From contig CANROS010000005.1 of the NCBI GenBank assembly GCA_947632305.1, forward strand, positions 1-46,850: a DNA stretch of 46,850 nt, given 5' to 3'. Below, in pieces: positions 1-8,804 of the stretch (positions are counted from its first letter, which is position 1; every line of letters starts with the position of its first letter). The notes under the pieces were generated by a model. That model was not told the DNA's origin, made no database searches, and was given only the letters and a program-made list of their open reading frames with translations. The stretch is from an uncultured Paenalcaligenes sp. Its GTDB lineage: Bacteria > Pseudomonadota > Gammaproteobacteria > Burkholderiales > Burkholderiaceae_B. A program made the position numbers and the translations under genes.

Positions 1-490
1 CTAAAACAAAGCCCAATAAGACAATAATAAAAACGGGAGCAATTATATTAACTAAGTTAATGATCATGAAATTTATGGGTATTAAAGGGATCTTTGAGTT
101 ATTGATTTCTTAGATTGTAATTGTATCTAAATGTTTTGGTTTTGTTTGAAAAGTCATACTTTTAGAAAAATGAAGGTGCCCTATTAGAATAATACTGTAA
201 GAGAAATGTAAGGCTGTGCAGTCTTCTTCAAAAATTAGAATAAGCATGTAATATTCTTTGTATAAGGTGGTAAAGTTTAGTGTACATAGGTAGTACTTAT
301 GGGTTAACTTTCCAGCGGCAGTGATATTTTGATTGGATTGAGGCTTATATTCATCAAGAGGTAGTTAGGGGCTCGGATTTGAAACGTGCACAGATAAACG
401 TTGTAATTAGAGCCTAAATCTATTTTTTAGAAAAACTAAATTTAACCACTAGTTGAGTCACACGTTTAGTCATCTTTGGGGAAAGGGGGG
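1..490. other. AT-rich leader upstream of poxB, no gene seen
   Basis: This stretch is visibly richer in A and T than the rest of the window and carries no credible open reading frame on either strand. I looked for sigma-70 hexamers, FNR-type half sites and CRP-type half sites ahead of poxB and found none at convincing spacing. A purine-rich AAAGGGGGG run ends it and serves as the ribosome binding site of poxB. It is probably the long upstream regulatory region of poxB, or the remnant of an intergenic insertion. Confidence 0.5.
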
Positions 491-2227
491 ATGATGAAAA
501 TAAAAAATGTTGCTGATTTGTTGGTTCACACTTTGGCGCAGGTTGGTGTTAAGCGTATTTATGGGGTGGTTGGGGATAGCTTAAATGGGGTCACCGAAGC
601 CTTGCGTGTTCATGGGGGCATTCAGTGGGTTGGCACTAGGCACGAAGAGGTTGCCGCTTTTGCTGCCAGCGGAGAGTCTCAGCTCACCCATGCCTTGGCC
701 GTTTGTGCAGGCTCTTGTGGCCCAGGCAATCTACATTTAATTAATGGCTTGTTTGATGCGCACCGTAGCCGTACTCCAGTACTAGCCATTGCTGCGCACA
801 TTCCTTCCGCTGAAATTGGCAGCGGGTATTTTCAAGAGACGCATCCTGAACAGCTCTTTAAAGAGTGCAGTCACTATTGTGAGGTAGTCTCTCACCCCAG
901 TCAGTTACCGTATGTGTTTGAAAATGCGATTCGGGCTGCAATTGGACAACATGGGGTTGCTGTGATTGTGTTGCCGGGTGATGTGGCTTTGCAGCCTGCA
1001 CCTGTTAAGCAGGTTTCCCCACAGGCCAGTTTGGTGCCGGTGGCTCCTATTATTGCTCCGGCTCCCGCCGAGATCACCTCTTTGGCTAATTTGCTCAACC
1101 AGTCTAAACGGGTAACTGTTTTTGCAGGCCGTGGCTGTGCTGGGGCCCATAGTGAATTAATGCAGTTAGCACAAACGTTACAAAGCCCTATTACCCATGC
1201 TTTAGGGGGGAAAGAGCATGTGGAGTACGACAATCCTTATGATGTAGGCATGACAGGGTTTATTGGCTACGCCTCAGGTTATAAGGCCATGCATTCCTGT
1301 GATACCTTGCTGATGCTGGGCACCGATTTTCCTTACAAACAGTTTTTGCCTTCACACGTGCAAGTGATACAGGTGGATATTAGGCCAGAAAACTTAGGGC
1401 GACGAGTGCAGTTAGATTTAGGCGTGGTCGGTGATATTAAAGCCACCTTGCAAGCGTTACTGCCGCATTTAACGCCCAAAACTGACAAGACTTTCTTAGA
1501 TAGTGCAATTAACGATTATAAAAAATCCAGATCTACCCTAGATTTTCTAGCGCAACCAGGCTCTCACTCTGTTATTCATCCTCAGTACTTAACGCGCCTT
1601 CTTAGTGAAAAAGCGAGCGATGAGGCGGCCTTTACCGCCGATGTGGGCACACCTACCGTTTGGGCTGCACGTTACTTAAAAATGAATGGTAAACGTCGTT
1701 TAATTGGCTCGTTTACGCACGGCTCTATGGCGAATGCGATGCCTCAAGCAATTGGGATTCAAATGGCCCAGCCTCAACGACAAGTTATATCTTTATCAGG
1801 GGATGGCGGCTTTTCCATGTTGATGGGCGATCTGCTCAGCCTTAAGCAACATCAAGTTCCTGTCAAAGTCGTCATTATTAACAACGGTGTGTTGGGCTTT
1901 GTGGCCCTAGAAATGAAAGTAGCTGGCTTTGTGAATACGGGCGTTAATTTAGATAACCCCAATTTTGCTCAAGTGGCACAGGCGGTAGGGCTTTACGCAG
2001 AACGGGTTCAGGATCCGGCCCAGTTACCTGAGGCCATTGATCGCTTTTTAGCCCACGATGGACCTGCTGTACTCGATGTAGTGACAGCTAGCCAAGAGCT
2101 GATTGTGCCGCCAACTATTCATTTGGATCAGATTAAAGGTTTTAGTATGTGGGGGCTACGCGCTGTGATGGATGATCAATTACAGCAGGTTGTAGACTTA
2201 GCCAAAGTCAACTTATTAGAGAGATAG
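491..2227 (+). CDS. poxB: Pyruvate dehydrogenase (ubiquinone), pyruvate oxidase PoxB
   Basis: A ThDP- and FAD-dependent peripheral membrane enzyme that oxidatively decarboxylates pyruvate to acetate and CO2 and passes electrons to ubiquinone. The protein follows E. coli PoxB along its whole length (572 residues there, 577-578 here). It has the N-terminal ThDP-activating glutamate in TRHEEVAAFAA near residue 51, the central stretch GKEHVEYDNPYDVGMTG, and the ThDP/Mg motif GDGGFSMLMGD followed by NN near residue 435. The upstream in-frame TTG at 476 is unlikely, because the purine-rich run 482-490 sits just before ATG 491 and ATG 494. Either of those is possible, and 494 gives the E. coli-like N-terminus MKIKN. 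cydA follows after 48 bases on the same strand, linking quinone reduction by PoxB to quinol oxidation by cytochrome bd. Confidence 0.95.
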   Translation: MMKIKNVADLLVHTLAQVGVKRIYGVVGDSLNGVTEALRVHGGIQWVGTRHEEVAAFAASGESQLTHALAVCAGSCGPGNLHLINGLFDAHRSRTPVLAIAAHIPSAEIGSGYFQETHPEQLFKECSHYCEVVSHPSQLPYVFENAIRAAIGQHGVAVIVLPGDVALQPAPVKQVSPQASLVPVAPIIAPAPAEITSLANLLNQSKRVTVFAGRGCAGAHSELMQLAQTLQSPITHALGGKEHVEYDNPYDVGMTGFIGYASGYKAMHSCDTLLMLGTDFPYKQFLPSHVQVIQVDIRPENLGRRVQLDLGVVGDIKATLQALLPHLTPKTDKTFLDSAINDYKKSRSTLDFLAQPGSHSVIHPQYLTRLLSEKASDEAAFTADVGTPTVWAARYLKMNGKRRLIGSFTHGSMANAMPQAIGIQMAQPQRQVISLSGDGGFSMLMGDLLSLKQHQVPVKVVIINNGVLGFVALEMKVAGFVNTGVNLDNPNFAQVAQAVGLYAERVQDPAQLPEAIDRFLAHDGPAVLDVVTASQELIVPPTIHLDQIKGFSMWGLRAVMDDQLQQVVDLAKVNLLER

Positions 2228-2275
2228 CTCGGCTTAAGGCCAGTCTTTACTCCCTTCTTTTTTAGGTAAGAGAAT

Positions 2276-3853
2276 ATGTTTAATGAAACCGTAGTGGATC
2301 TGTCCAGATTACAGTTTGCGGTTACGGCACTGTACCACTTTTTGTTCGTCCCCTTAACTTTAGGGCTGTCAGTCTTATTGGCTGTGATGGAAACCGTGTA
2401 TGTGGTGACAGGGCGTGAAGTGTATAAGCGCATTACTAAGTTTTGGATGCACTTATTCATGATCAACTTTGCGCTGGGCGTGGCCACCGGCTTGACCATG
2501 GAGCTGCAGTTTGGCATGAACTGGTCGTATTACTCGAGTTTTGTGGGGGATACGTTTGGGGCGCTTTTGGCTGTTGAAGGCTTAATGGCGTTCTTTATGG
2601 AGGCGACCTTTGTTGGTTTAATGGTGCTGGGTTGGGATCGTTTATCCAAAGGCAAGCACTTGGTAATCACTTATTTAGTGGCTTTGGCCTCTAACTTCTC
2701 CGCTCTATGGATTTTAGTGGCGAATAGCTTTATGCAAAATCCAGTGGGGGCAGAGCTAAACCCCATCACGATGCGCATGGAGCTCGCCAGTTTCCAGACG
2801 TTATTCTTTAACCCTGATGCACAGGCGAAGTTTGTGCATACGGTGTTAGCGGGTTATGTCACCGCAGCCGTGTTTGTGTGTGGTATTAGCGCTTTTTATA
2901 TGTTGCGCCGTCGTCATATGGAGGTAGCACAGCGCTCTTTTCGTATTGCCGCCCTATTTGGCGTATTGGGAACCGCGGGGGTAATTACCTTAGGCGATGC
3001 CCTAGGCTTTATTGGTGGTCATGCACAACCTTCTAAATTGGCAGCGATGGAAGCACTCTGGGAGCCAGAAGAAGCCCCTATGCCATTTAATGTGATTGCT
3101 TTCCCTTCCCAAGAGCAAGAGCGTAATCTCTTTGAGTTACAGGTGCCAGATGTCTTGTCGATTTTAGTGACTCACTCGTTAGATGGGACGGTGCCCTCTA
3201 TCGCGGAGGTCCAAGAAGAGGCCAAAGGACGTATTAGGAATGGGATCCCAGCAGTGATGGCATTAGAACGCCTAGGGCAAGACCGAGACGACGCAGAGGC
3301 TTTGGCCATATTTGAAGCACATAAGGACGACGTAGGTTTTGGCTTCTTAGTTCAACGGTATGCCCCTGATGGGGACTTAACCCAAATCACGGAGGCGGAC
3401 GTCGAGCTGGCCGCTAAAGACACAATTCCAGAGGTCTGGGTCATTTTCTGGGCCTTCCGCATTATGGTGGGATTGGGCTTGTTGATGCTAGGTTATTTTG
3501 TAGTAGGCATTATGTTGACTTTAACTAACAAGGTTCAACATCAACGCTGGTTTTTGCATGCTTCGGTCTGGATGATTCCGGTGCCATTTCTTGCGTGTGA
3601 AATGGGTTGGATTGTGGCGGAAATGGGCCGACAACCTTGGACGGTGTTTGAGATTCTACCCACTTGGCTCTCTGTTTCTACCCACTCCGTAACCTATATG
3701 GTGGTTTCTTTAACGGGTTTTGTCTTGCTCTATACCGTTTTTGCTATTGTGGAAATGTATTTGATGGTACGTAGCGTGAAAAAAGGGCCAGAAGAACCCA
3801 ACGAGCGTGAACTGCAACAGCGTGGCCTACAGCCACAACTGAGCACAGACTAA
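2276..3853 (+). CDS. cydA: Cytochrome bd ubiquinol oxidase subunit I
   Basis: The haem-bearing, quinol-oxidising subunit of the cytochrome bd terminal oxidase of the inner membrane. The 525 residues match the long Q-loop (L) subfamily of E. coli CydA. The N-terminus has an early haem-ligand histidine (residue 21) in LYHFLFVPLTLG. A long hydrophilic loop of about 110 residues begins after the MPFNVIAFPSQEQERN stretch. The conserved GRQPW quinol-site motif lies near residue 451. Several transmembrane helices are evident. An AGGTAAGAG purine run precedes the ATG. cydB starts 12 bases after the stop, so the two genes form an operon, probably read through from poxB. Confidence 0.97.
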   Translation: MFNETVVDLSRLQFAVTALYHFLFVPLTLGLSVLLAVMETVYVVTGREVYKRITKFWMHLFMINFALGVATGLTMELQFGMNWSYYSSFVGDTFGALLAVEGLMAFFMEATFVGLMVLGWDRLSKGKHLVITYLVALASNFSALWILVANSFMQNPVGAELNPITMRMELASFQTLFFNPDAQAKFVHTVLAGYVTAAVFVCGISAFYMLRRRHMEVAQRSFRIAALFGVLGTAGVITLGDALGFIGGHAQPSKLAAMEALWEPEEAPMPFNVIAFPSQEQERNLFELQVPDVLSILVTHSLDGTVPSIAEVQEEAKGRIRNGIPAVMALERLGQDRDDAEALAIFEAHKDDVGFGFLVQRYAPDGDLTQITEADVELAAKDTIPEVWVIFWAFRIMVGLGLLMLGYFVVGIMLTLTNKVQHQRWFLHASVWMIPVPFLACEMGWIVAEMGRQPWTVFEILPTWLSVSTHSVTYMVVSLTGFVLLYTVFAIVEMYLMVRSVKKGPEEPNERELQQRGLQPQLSTD

Positions 3854-3865
3854 GGGGCAGACATC

Positions 3866-5002
3866 ATGGAAACGTATTTCTATTTAATTATGGCTTGGTG
3901 GCTCTTACTCGGTGTGCTCTTGATGGGCATAGGAGCCATGGTAGGTATGGACATGGGGGTGGGTACGGTCTTGCGCTATGTGGGACGTACTGATGTGGAT
4001 CGAAAAGTCGTGTTACGGATTATTGGCCCGCATTGGGATGGTAATCAAGTTTGGTTCGTCTTAGGTGGAGGGGCGATCTTCGCCGCGTGGCCTTTGGTGT
4101 ATGCAACGGCTTTTTCCGGTTTTTACATAGTCATGCTTATTTTGCTTTGGAGCATGATAGTTAGGCCCCTAGGCTTTGAGTACCGCAATCAACTGCAGTC
4201 AGGCTCGTGGCGTAATATTTGGGATTGGAGTTTATTTGTCTCAGGTTTTGTGCCCATGCTGATCTTCGGTGCTGCGGTGGGTAATGTGCTGTTGGGCGTG
4301 CCCTTTCACTTTGATGGCCGTTTGGTGTCGTATTATACGGGTAGCTTTTTGGGTCTTTTGAACCCTTACGCGATTTTGTGTGGACTGGTCTCTGTGATGC
4401 TTTCCATTTATATGGGAGCGTCGATGATATTGGTGGGCAGTGGCGAGCCTAAAATCAGTCAGCGTGCTTTGCGGGCTGCTCTGTTTAGTGGCGTGACAGC
4501 CTTGGTTTTAATGACCATTGGTGGTATTTGGTCTGCGACTTTGCCTGGGTTTGAACTAGTACAATCACCAGCACCCGGCATACAGCAGACTCCTTTACAT
4601 CAAGTCGTAACTACCGTGCCCGGTGCATTATTGCAAAATTATGCTAAATACCCTGTATTATGGGCTTTGCCTGCTTTGGCGTATGTGGCTTTGATTGTGG
4701 GGATGTGGGCATTACGTGCGGGACGCTCTGTGCTGGGTTGGTGGTCAGGAGTGGTGACGTGGGTAGGCGTACTGAGTATGGTGGGGGCGGTGTTGTTCCC
4801 ATTTATACTGCCTTCCAGTACCAACCCATCACATAGTCTAACGGTTTGGAACTCAGGCGCGAGCACATTAACGATGGGCTGGATGCTGGGCTTTACGCTT
4901 ATTTTTATGCCTATTATTGTGACCTATACTAGCTGGGCTTTTTATATTATGCGTGGCAAGGTCGATGGTCAGCAGGTTCAATCATCCAAGCAAAATTACT
5001 AA
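3866..5002 (+). CDS. cydB: Cytochrome bd ubiquinol oxidase subunit II
   Basis: The partner subunit of CydA, an all-helical inner-membrane protein needed to assemble the bd oxidase. The 378 residues match the usual length of about 380. The N-terminus (YFYLIMAWWLLLGVLLMGIG) carries the family's first membrane helix, and the HWDGNQVWFV stretch near residue 57 is the typical CydB signature. Hydrophobic helices continue to the end. It sits between cydA and the small cydX-like gene, with 12 and 11 bases of spacing. Confidence 0.96.
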   Translation: METYFYLIMAWWLLLGVLLMGIGAMVGMDMGVGTVLRYVGRTDVDRKVVLRIIGPHWDGNQVWFVLGGGAIFAAWPLVYATAFSGFYIVMLILLWSMIVRPLGFEYRNQLQSGSWRNIWDWSLFVSGFVPMLIFGAAVGNVLLGVPFHFDGRLVSYYTGSFLGLLNPYAILCGLVSVMLSIYMGASMILVGSGEPKISQRALRAALFSGVTALVLMTIGGIWSATLPGFELVQSPAPGIQQTPLHQVVTTVPGALLQNYAKYPVLWALPALAYVALIVGMWALRAGRSVLGWWSGVVTWVGVLSMVGAVLFPFILPSSTNPSHSLTVWNSGASTLTMGWMLGFTLIFMPIIVTYTSWAFYIMRGKVDGQQVQSSKQNY

Positions 5003-5013
5003 AAGGAGCCTTT

Positions 5014-5217
5014 ATGTTAGTTCGTATCCTAATTATGCTTGTGTTGGCGGTCATAGCCATTTTAATTGCAGTGATCATGGGAGACTATGGCCCTTGGTAT
5101 TTGTCTTGGTTGTTGGGCACTGGTTTTATGGTTCTGGTCGCTGCCATGGGAGGAGTGCTGTATGAGGATCAAGAAAGTGAACTCTTGCAAAAAGAGGCGG
5201 CTTCTAAAGACGATTAA
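5014..5217 (+). CDS. cydX: CydX-like small subunit of cytochrome bd, with an extra N-terminal helix
   Basis: A 67-residue membrane protein directly after cydB. Its second half contains PWYLSWLLGTGFMVLVAA, which resembles the WYFAWILGT start of E. coli CydX (37 residues), the small subunit that stabilises the haems of cytochrome bd. Unlike CydX it has an additional hydrophobic helix of about 20 residues in front (MLVRILIMLVLAVIAILIAV). The strong AAAAGGAG at 5001-5008 sits 5 bases before ATG 5014 and supports the long form. An internal ATG at 5077 would give a CydX-sized product but has no comparable ribosome binding site. The C-terminus is short and charged. Identification as CydX is firm by position and motif; the role of the extra helix is unknown. 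Confidence 0.8.
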   Translation: MLVRILIMLVLAVIAILIAVIMGDYGPWYLSWLLGTGFMVLVAAMGGVLYEDQESELLQKEAASKDD

Positions 5218-5241
5218 TTAATCCACGCTCGCACTCTAAAT

Positions 5242-5283
5242 AAACCCCAAAATTTGGTTGTTGTCCATTTTTTGGGGTTTTTT
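5242..5283 (+). terminator. Rho-independent terminator of the poxB-cydABX unit
   Basis: AAACCCCAAAA (5242-5252) pairs with TTTTGGGGTTT around 5270-5280 and runs into six Ts at 5278-5283. It lies 24 bases after the cydX-like stop codon. Confidence 0.85.
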
Positions 5284-5374
5284 ATGTTTTACTGTTTTGT
5301 ATACGTTTAAATGCTACGAAATAAGTATGAGCCATCTTTAGAACAAGACACGTACTGGATAAAAGGAGTGCATT

Positions 5375-6475
5375 TTGGTGGAGAAAAAGACATCTACAGC
5401 ACGTAAACAGAGTGTGAACGAGGAGCGTGTGCAGGATTTGGCAGCTCAGGCTCAGTCAATATGCGCGCAGTTTAATACACAGGTTTTTTTGGCACATTGC
5501 GCTCAATTAGACGGTCTTGCCTTGATGGAGCGTATTCATCTAGTCACGCAAGGCTTACATTTCGCTTTGCCGGGGCCTTATGAGCAGAATGTGGAGGTTT
5601 TGTCGCAATTAGCGCCTCATTTACAAGGTAGGTTGATTGCTTTGGTTTTACCTGAGTACATTGCTCGGTATGGTGCGGAACATTTTGAAGTTTCCATGAA
5701 GGGGCTAAGACACCTAACTCAGTTTGGCACCGCCGAATATGCGATACGGCCTTTTTTGCGGCAAGACCTAGCGCGTACGTTGACGGTGATGTTGAGTTGG
5801 GCCTATGACGAGAATGAGCATGTGCGTCGGTTAGCCAGCGAGGGGTGTAGGCCACGCTTGCCCTGGTCGTTTCATCTTAAGGAGCTAAAAGCTAACCCGG
5901 CTCCCGTTGGAGCAATACTGGATGCATTAAACCAAGATCCCAGTTTGTATGTACGCAAGTCGGTTGCCAATCATTTGAACGACATTAGCAAAGACCATCC
6001 TTCTTGGGTAGTAGATCGTTTGCAGCATTGGCCTTTAGTTCATCCTCACACCGCTTGGATTGCTAAACAGGCTTTGCGTAGTTTAATTAAACAAGGGGAT
6101 CCCGCTGCCTTGGCATTATTGGGTGCTACCACCGACCCCCAGCTTATTTTAAAAAATCTAGCCGTGGCACCGTCTGTGATCCGTTTGGGTGAAGCCATTG
6201 AGTTATTTTTTGAGTTAACTTCTACCGCGGAAACTCCCCAGCGCTTAGTGGTGGATTATGCGTTGTATTACGTGAAGAAGTCAGGAGCGGTGGCGGCCAA
6301 GGTATTTAAACTCAAAAGCATTGAGTTGGCAGCAGGGGCTACCGTTCAGCTGAAGAAAAAGCAGCAGATCGTAGATTTCAGTACTCGTATTCATTACCCC
6401 GGTTATCACGAGCTAGAGGTGCTGGTAAATGGCAAGAGCTATGGGAAAACCGGCTTTGAGCTGCTGCCAGCCTAA
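5375..6475 (+). CDS. DNA alkylation repair protein, AlkC-like DNA glycosylase
   Basis: A HEAT-repeat DNA glycosylase of the AlkC/AlkD superfamily, which excises alkylated purines without flipping the base. Diagnostic AlkC stretches are VRRLASEGCRPRLPW near residue 150 and YVRKSVANHLNDISKDHP near residue 195, followed by IAKQALRSLIKQGDPAALALLG. The last ~75 residues (from about TPQRLVVDYALYYVKKSG) are beta-rich and resemble the immunoglobulin-like C-terminal domain reported in some AlkC proteins. The start is TTG 5375 or GTG 5378, both placed well after AAAAGGAG at 5361-5368. The gene stands alone, downstream of the cyd terminator and convergent with the dehydrogenase gene that follows. Confidence 0.88.
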   Translation: MVEKKTSTARKQSVNEERVQDLAAQAQSICAQFNTQVFLAHCAQLDGLALMERIHLVTQGLHFALPGPYEQNVEVLSQLAPHLQGRLIALVLPEYIARYGAEHFEVSMKGLRHLTQFGTAEYAIRPFLRQDLARTLTVMLSWAYDENEHVRRLASEGCRPRLPWSFHLKELKANPAPVGAILDALNQDPSLYVRKSVANHLNDISKDHPSWVVDRLQHWPLVHPHTAWIAKQALRSLIKQGDPAALALLGATTDPQLILKNLAVAPSVIRLGEAIELFFELTSTAETPQRLVVDYALYYVKKSGAVAAKVFKLKSIELAAGATVQLKKKQQIVDFSTRIHYPGYHELEVLVNGKSYGKTGFELLPA

Positions 6476-6487
6476 AGTCTGGCAGCA
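6462..6487. repeat. Inverted repeat at the 3' ends of two convergent genes
   Basis: TGCTGCCAG (6462-6470) and CTGGCAGCA (6479-6487) form a perfect 9-bp stem with an 8-base loop that contains the stop codon of the alkC-like gene. There is no T tract on either side. It may act as a weak bidirectional terminator or protect mRNA ends. Confidence 0.55.
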
Positions 6488-6518
6488 AGAGTCAAAGGCG
6501 TTTATATAGACCTAGACC

Positions 6519-7484
6519 TTAGCTAACTGTATTTCGTGGAATTTTACCCACGTGCCAGTCCAGTAGGTTATCTACCGCCAGGTTGACCATGCCTAGCCGC
6601 GTCCGTTTCGTTGCACTGCCTATATGCGGCGTCAGCACAGCATTGGGTAGCGCTAACAGCTCGGCATGGATGTGTGGTTCGTTTTCATAAACATCTAGAC
6701 CGGCCGCGCCAATTTGACCGCTTTTTAAAGCCTGAGCCAGAGCCACATCATCCACTACACCGCCGCGAGCAATATTGACGAGCACAGCGGTGGGTTTCAT
6801 GAGCGCTAATTCACTGGTTCCAATCAGATGATGGGTCTGAGGGGAGTAGGGCACCACTAAAATCACATGATCTGACTCTTGTAATAAGGTGTGTTTTTCC
6901 ACCCAGGTCGCGTTGGGTGCTGTGGTGGCAGGAAGTTGAGTGCGATTATGGTAGAGCACCCGCATGCCAAAGCCTTGAGCACGGCGAGCAATGGCACTGC
7001 CTATACGTCCCATGCCTATAATTCCCAAGGTGCTGCCATGGACATCTACCCCTAACCAGCCATCTAATGCGATGCCTTGCCAGTGGCCTTCTCGTAGCCA
7101 GCGTTCTGATTCAGAAATGCGTCGTGCTGCGGCAAACATCAGTGCCCACGCCATATCGGCAGTGGTTTCGGTGAGCACATCCGGCGTGTTGCTGACCTGA
7201 ATACCACGTGCTTGAGCAGCGGCTACATCAATGTTGTTGTAGCCTACCCCTATGTTAGCAATCATACGCAGGTGGGGGAGCTGTTCCAACAGGGCGGCAT
7301 CTACCCGACTGCTGGCTGAGACTAAGAGTGAGTTGGCGCCTTTGGCTAAAGCCACCAAGTCGGCGCCTTGTAAGGCTTGGGCTGAATCATGGGCCCGTAC
7401 AGTAAAACCAGCGGCTTGGAGCTTGGCAATCGATTCGGGAAAAACCCGGACGCCAATAGCAACCTGAGGCGAGTTAGCAGTCAT
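6519..7484 (-). CDS. D-2-hydroxyacid dehydrogenase (glyoxylate/hydroxypyruvate reductase-like)
   Basis: An NAD(P)-dependent oxidoreductase of the D-isomer-specific 2-hydroxyacid dehydrogenase family, which interconverts 2-oxoacids such as glyoxylate or hydroxypyruvate and D-2-hydroxyacids. Visible features are the Rossmann motif GMGRIGSAIARRAQGFGM (residues 157-174) and the catalytic triad: Arg240 in NIARGGVV, a Glu in ENEP near 269, and His287 in TPHIGSAT. The length of 321 residues is normal. It is the last gene of the nine-gene minus-strand operon, 24 bases after the TRAP DctM stop. This suggests it acts on the 2-oxo intermediate of the imported acid. Exact substrate is not determined by sequence. 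Confidence 0.88.
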   Translation of the reverse strand: MTANSPQVAIGVRVFPESIAKLQAAGFTVRAHDSAQALQGADLVALAKGANSLLVSASSRVDAALLEQLPHLRMIANIGVGYNNIDVAAAQARGIQVSNTPDVLTETTADMAWALMFAAARRISESERWLREGHWQGIALDGWLGVDVHGSTLGIIGMGRIGSAIARRAQGFGMRVLYHNRTQLPATTAPNATWVEKHTLLQESDHVILVVPYSPQTHHLIGTSELALMKPTAVLVNIARGGVVDDVALAQALKSGQIGAAGLDVYENEPHIHAELLALPNAVLTPHIGSATKRTRLGMVNLAVDNLLDWHVGKIPRNTVS

Positions 7485-7508
7485 AGTGGTTCCAGTAGGT
7501 AGATAGCG

Positions 7509-8804
7509 TTAGCCCAAATAACGGGGCAACAGTAATGACAAGATAGGGAAGGCCAATAAAATACCCAAACGAATAATATCGGCTACCACAAAGGGCATAA
7601 CCCCTCGGTACATGGTAGCCAAAGAGACCTCAGGCAGCAGGCTGCGTAACACAATGACGTTCATCCCAAAAGGAGGGGTAATAAAGCTGATTTCTGTTAC
7701 CACTACCACAATAATGCCAAACCAAATCAGATCAAAGCCTAAGTATTGAACCAAAGGATAGAAAATAGGAACTGTCAATAAAATCATCGACATACTTTCT
7801 AGAATTGCCCCAAGCACGATATAGAGCAGGCCAATTAAGATAATGACGGTAATAGGACTTAAATCGAATTGTGTGACGAGGTCTCTTAAATCGGTAGGTA
7901 AGGTGGTGAAATTGATGAAATTGGCAAAAAGTAAGGCCCCAATAATCACCATAAATAACATGCCAGTGGTTTTGGTGGATTCAATCAGGACTTCAGAAAG
8001 ACTGCGCCACGTTAAGGTACCTCTAAATAAGGAGAAAAGCATGGCCCCAAAAGCACCAATGCCAGCCGCTTCGGTAGAGGTAAATACGCCACCATAGATG
8101 CCGCCCATGACCACGCCAAACAGCACCAAAAGCCCTTTAATTTTTTTGAGCGCGGCCCAACGAACTTGCCAGCTCTGGCGTTCCCCTGCCGCAGGGCCGG
8201 CGGCGGGATTGCGCCAGGTGACCCAAGCAGAAGCCAACAAATATAACCCAATGGCTAAAATACCGGGAATGATGCCCGCTGCAAACATTTTGCCAATGCT
8301 TTGTTCAGTCAAAATACAGTACACCACCATGACGATGGAGGGCGGTAATAAAATACCTAGCGTGCCGCCTGCCGCAATAGCACCAGTGGCTAGGCCTGGG
8401 TCATAGCCAAAACGTCGCATTTCTGGGTAGGCTACTTTGGACATGGTGGCAGCAGTGGCTAAGCTAGAGCCGCAGACCGCGCTAAAGCCGCCACACGCTA
8501 AAATAGTTGACAAAGAAAGGCCGCCGCGTCTGTGGCCCAAAAAGGCATGAGCGGCAGTGTAAAGTTCTTTGGATAGTCTAGCTTGAGTGACAAAGTTACC
8601 CATTAAAATGAATAAGGGCAGAACGGATAAGGTGTATTGAAAGCCACTTTCGTAAATCATGGAACCGGCCATGGCATAGGCCGAGGACCAGTTACGGATT
8701 AAGGCCATACCGACTAAGCCCACCAAAGCCATGGCAAAGGCCACGGGGACTTGCAGCATAATTAGGACTAACATGGCGGCAAAGCCGAATAGTGCTTCAG
8801 TCAT
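7509..8804 (-). CDS. dctM: TRAP transporter large permease, DctM family
   Basis: The large membrane subunit of a tripartite ATP-independent periplasmic transporter, which uses ion gradients to import organic or sugar acids. The 431 residues contain about twelve hydrophobic segments and typical DctM sequences such as GGTLGILLPPSIVMVVYC and TEISFITPPFGMNVIVL. Its start overlaps the end of the DctQ gene by 8 bases, so the two are translationally coupled. Substrate specificity comes from the DctP protein encoded just upstream. Confidence 0.93.
   Translation of the reverse strand: MTEALFGFAAMLVLIMLQVPVAFAMALVGLVGMALIRNWSSAYAMAGSMIYESGFQYTLSVLPLFILMGNFVTQARLSKELYTAAHAFLGHRRGGLSLSTILACGGFSAVCGSSLATAATMSKVAYPEMRRFGYDPGLATGAIAAGGTLGILLPPSIVMVVYCILTEQSIGKMFAAGIIPGILAIGLYLLASAWVTWRNPAAGPAAGERQSWQVRWAALKKIKGLLVLFGVVMGGIYGGVFTSTEAAGIGAFGAMLFSLFRGTLTWRSLSEVLIESTKTTGMLFMVIIGALLFANFINFTTLPTDLRDLVTQFDLSPITVIILIGLLYIVLGAILESMSMILLTVPIFYPLVQYLGFDLIWFGIIVVVVTEISFITPPFGMNVIVLRSLLPEVSLATMYRGVMPFVVADIIRLGILLAFPILSLLLPRYLG

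Noticed and set aside
476-490. TTG start of poxB at 476
   Set aside because: It would place the purine-rich ribosome binding site inside the gene; ATG 491 or 494 fits both spacing and the family N-terminus.
300-490. FNR- or CRP-type site before poxB
   Set aside because: TTGAT-like and TCACA-like half sites occur singly, not as correctly spaced pairs.
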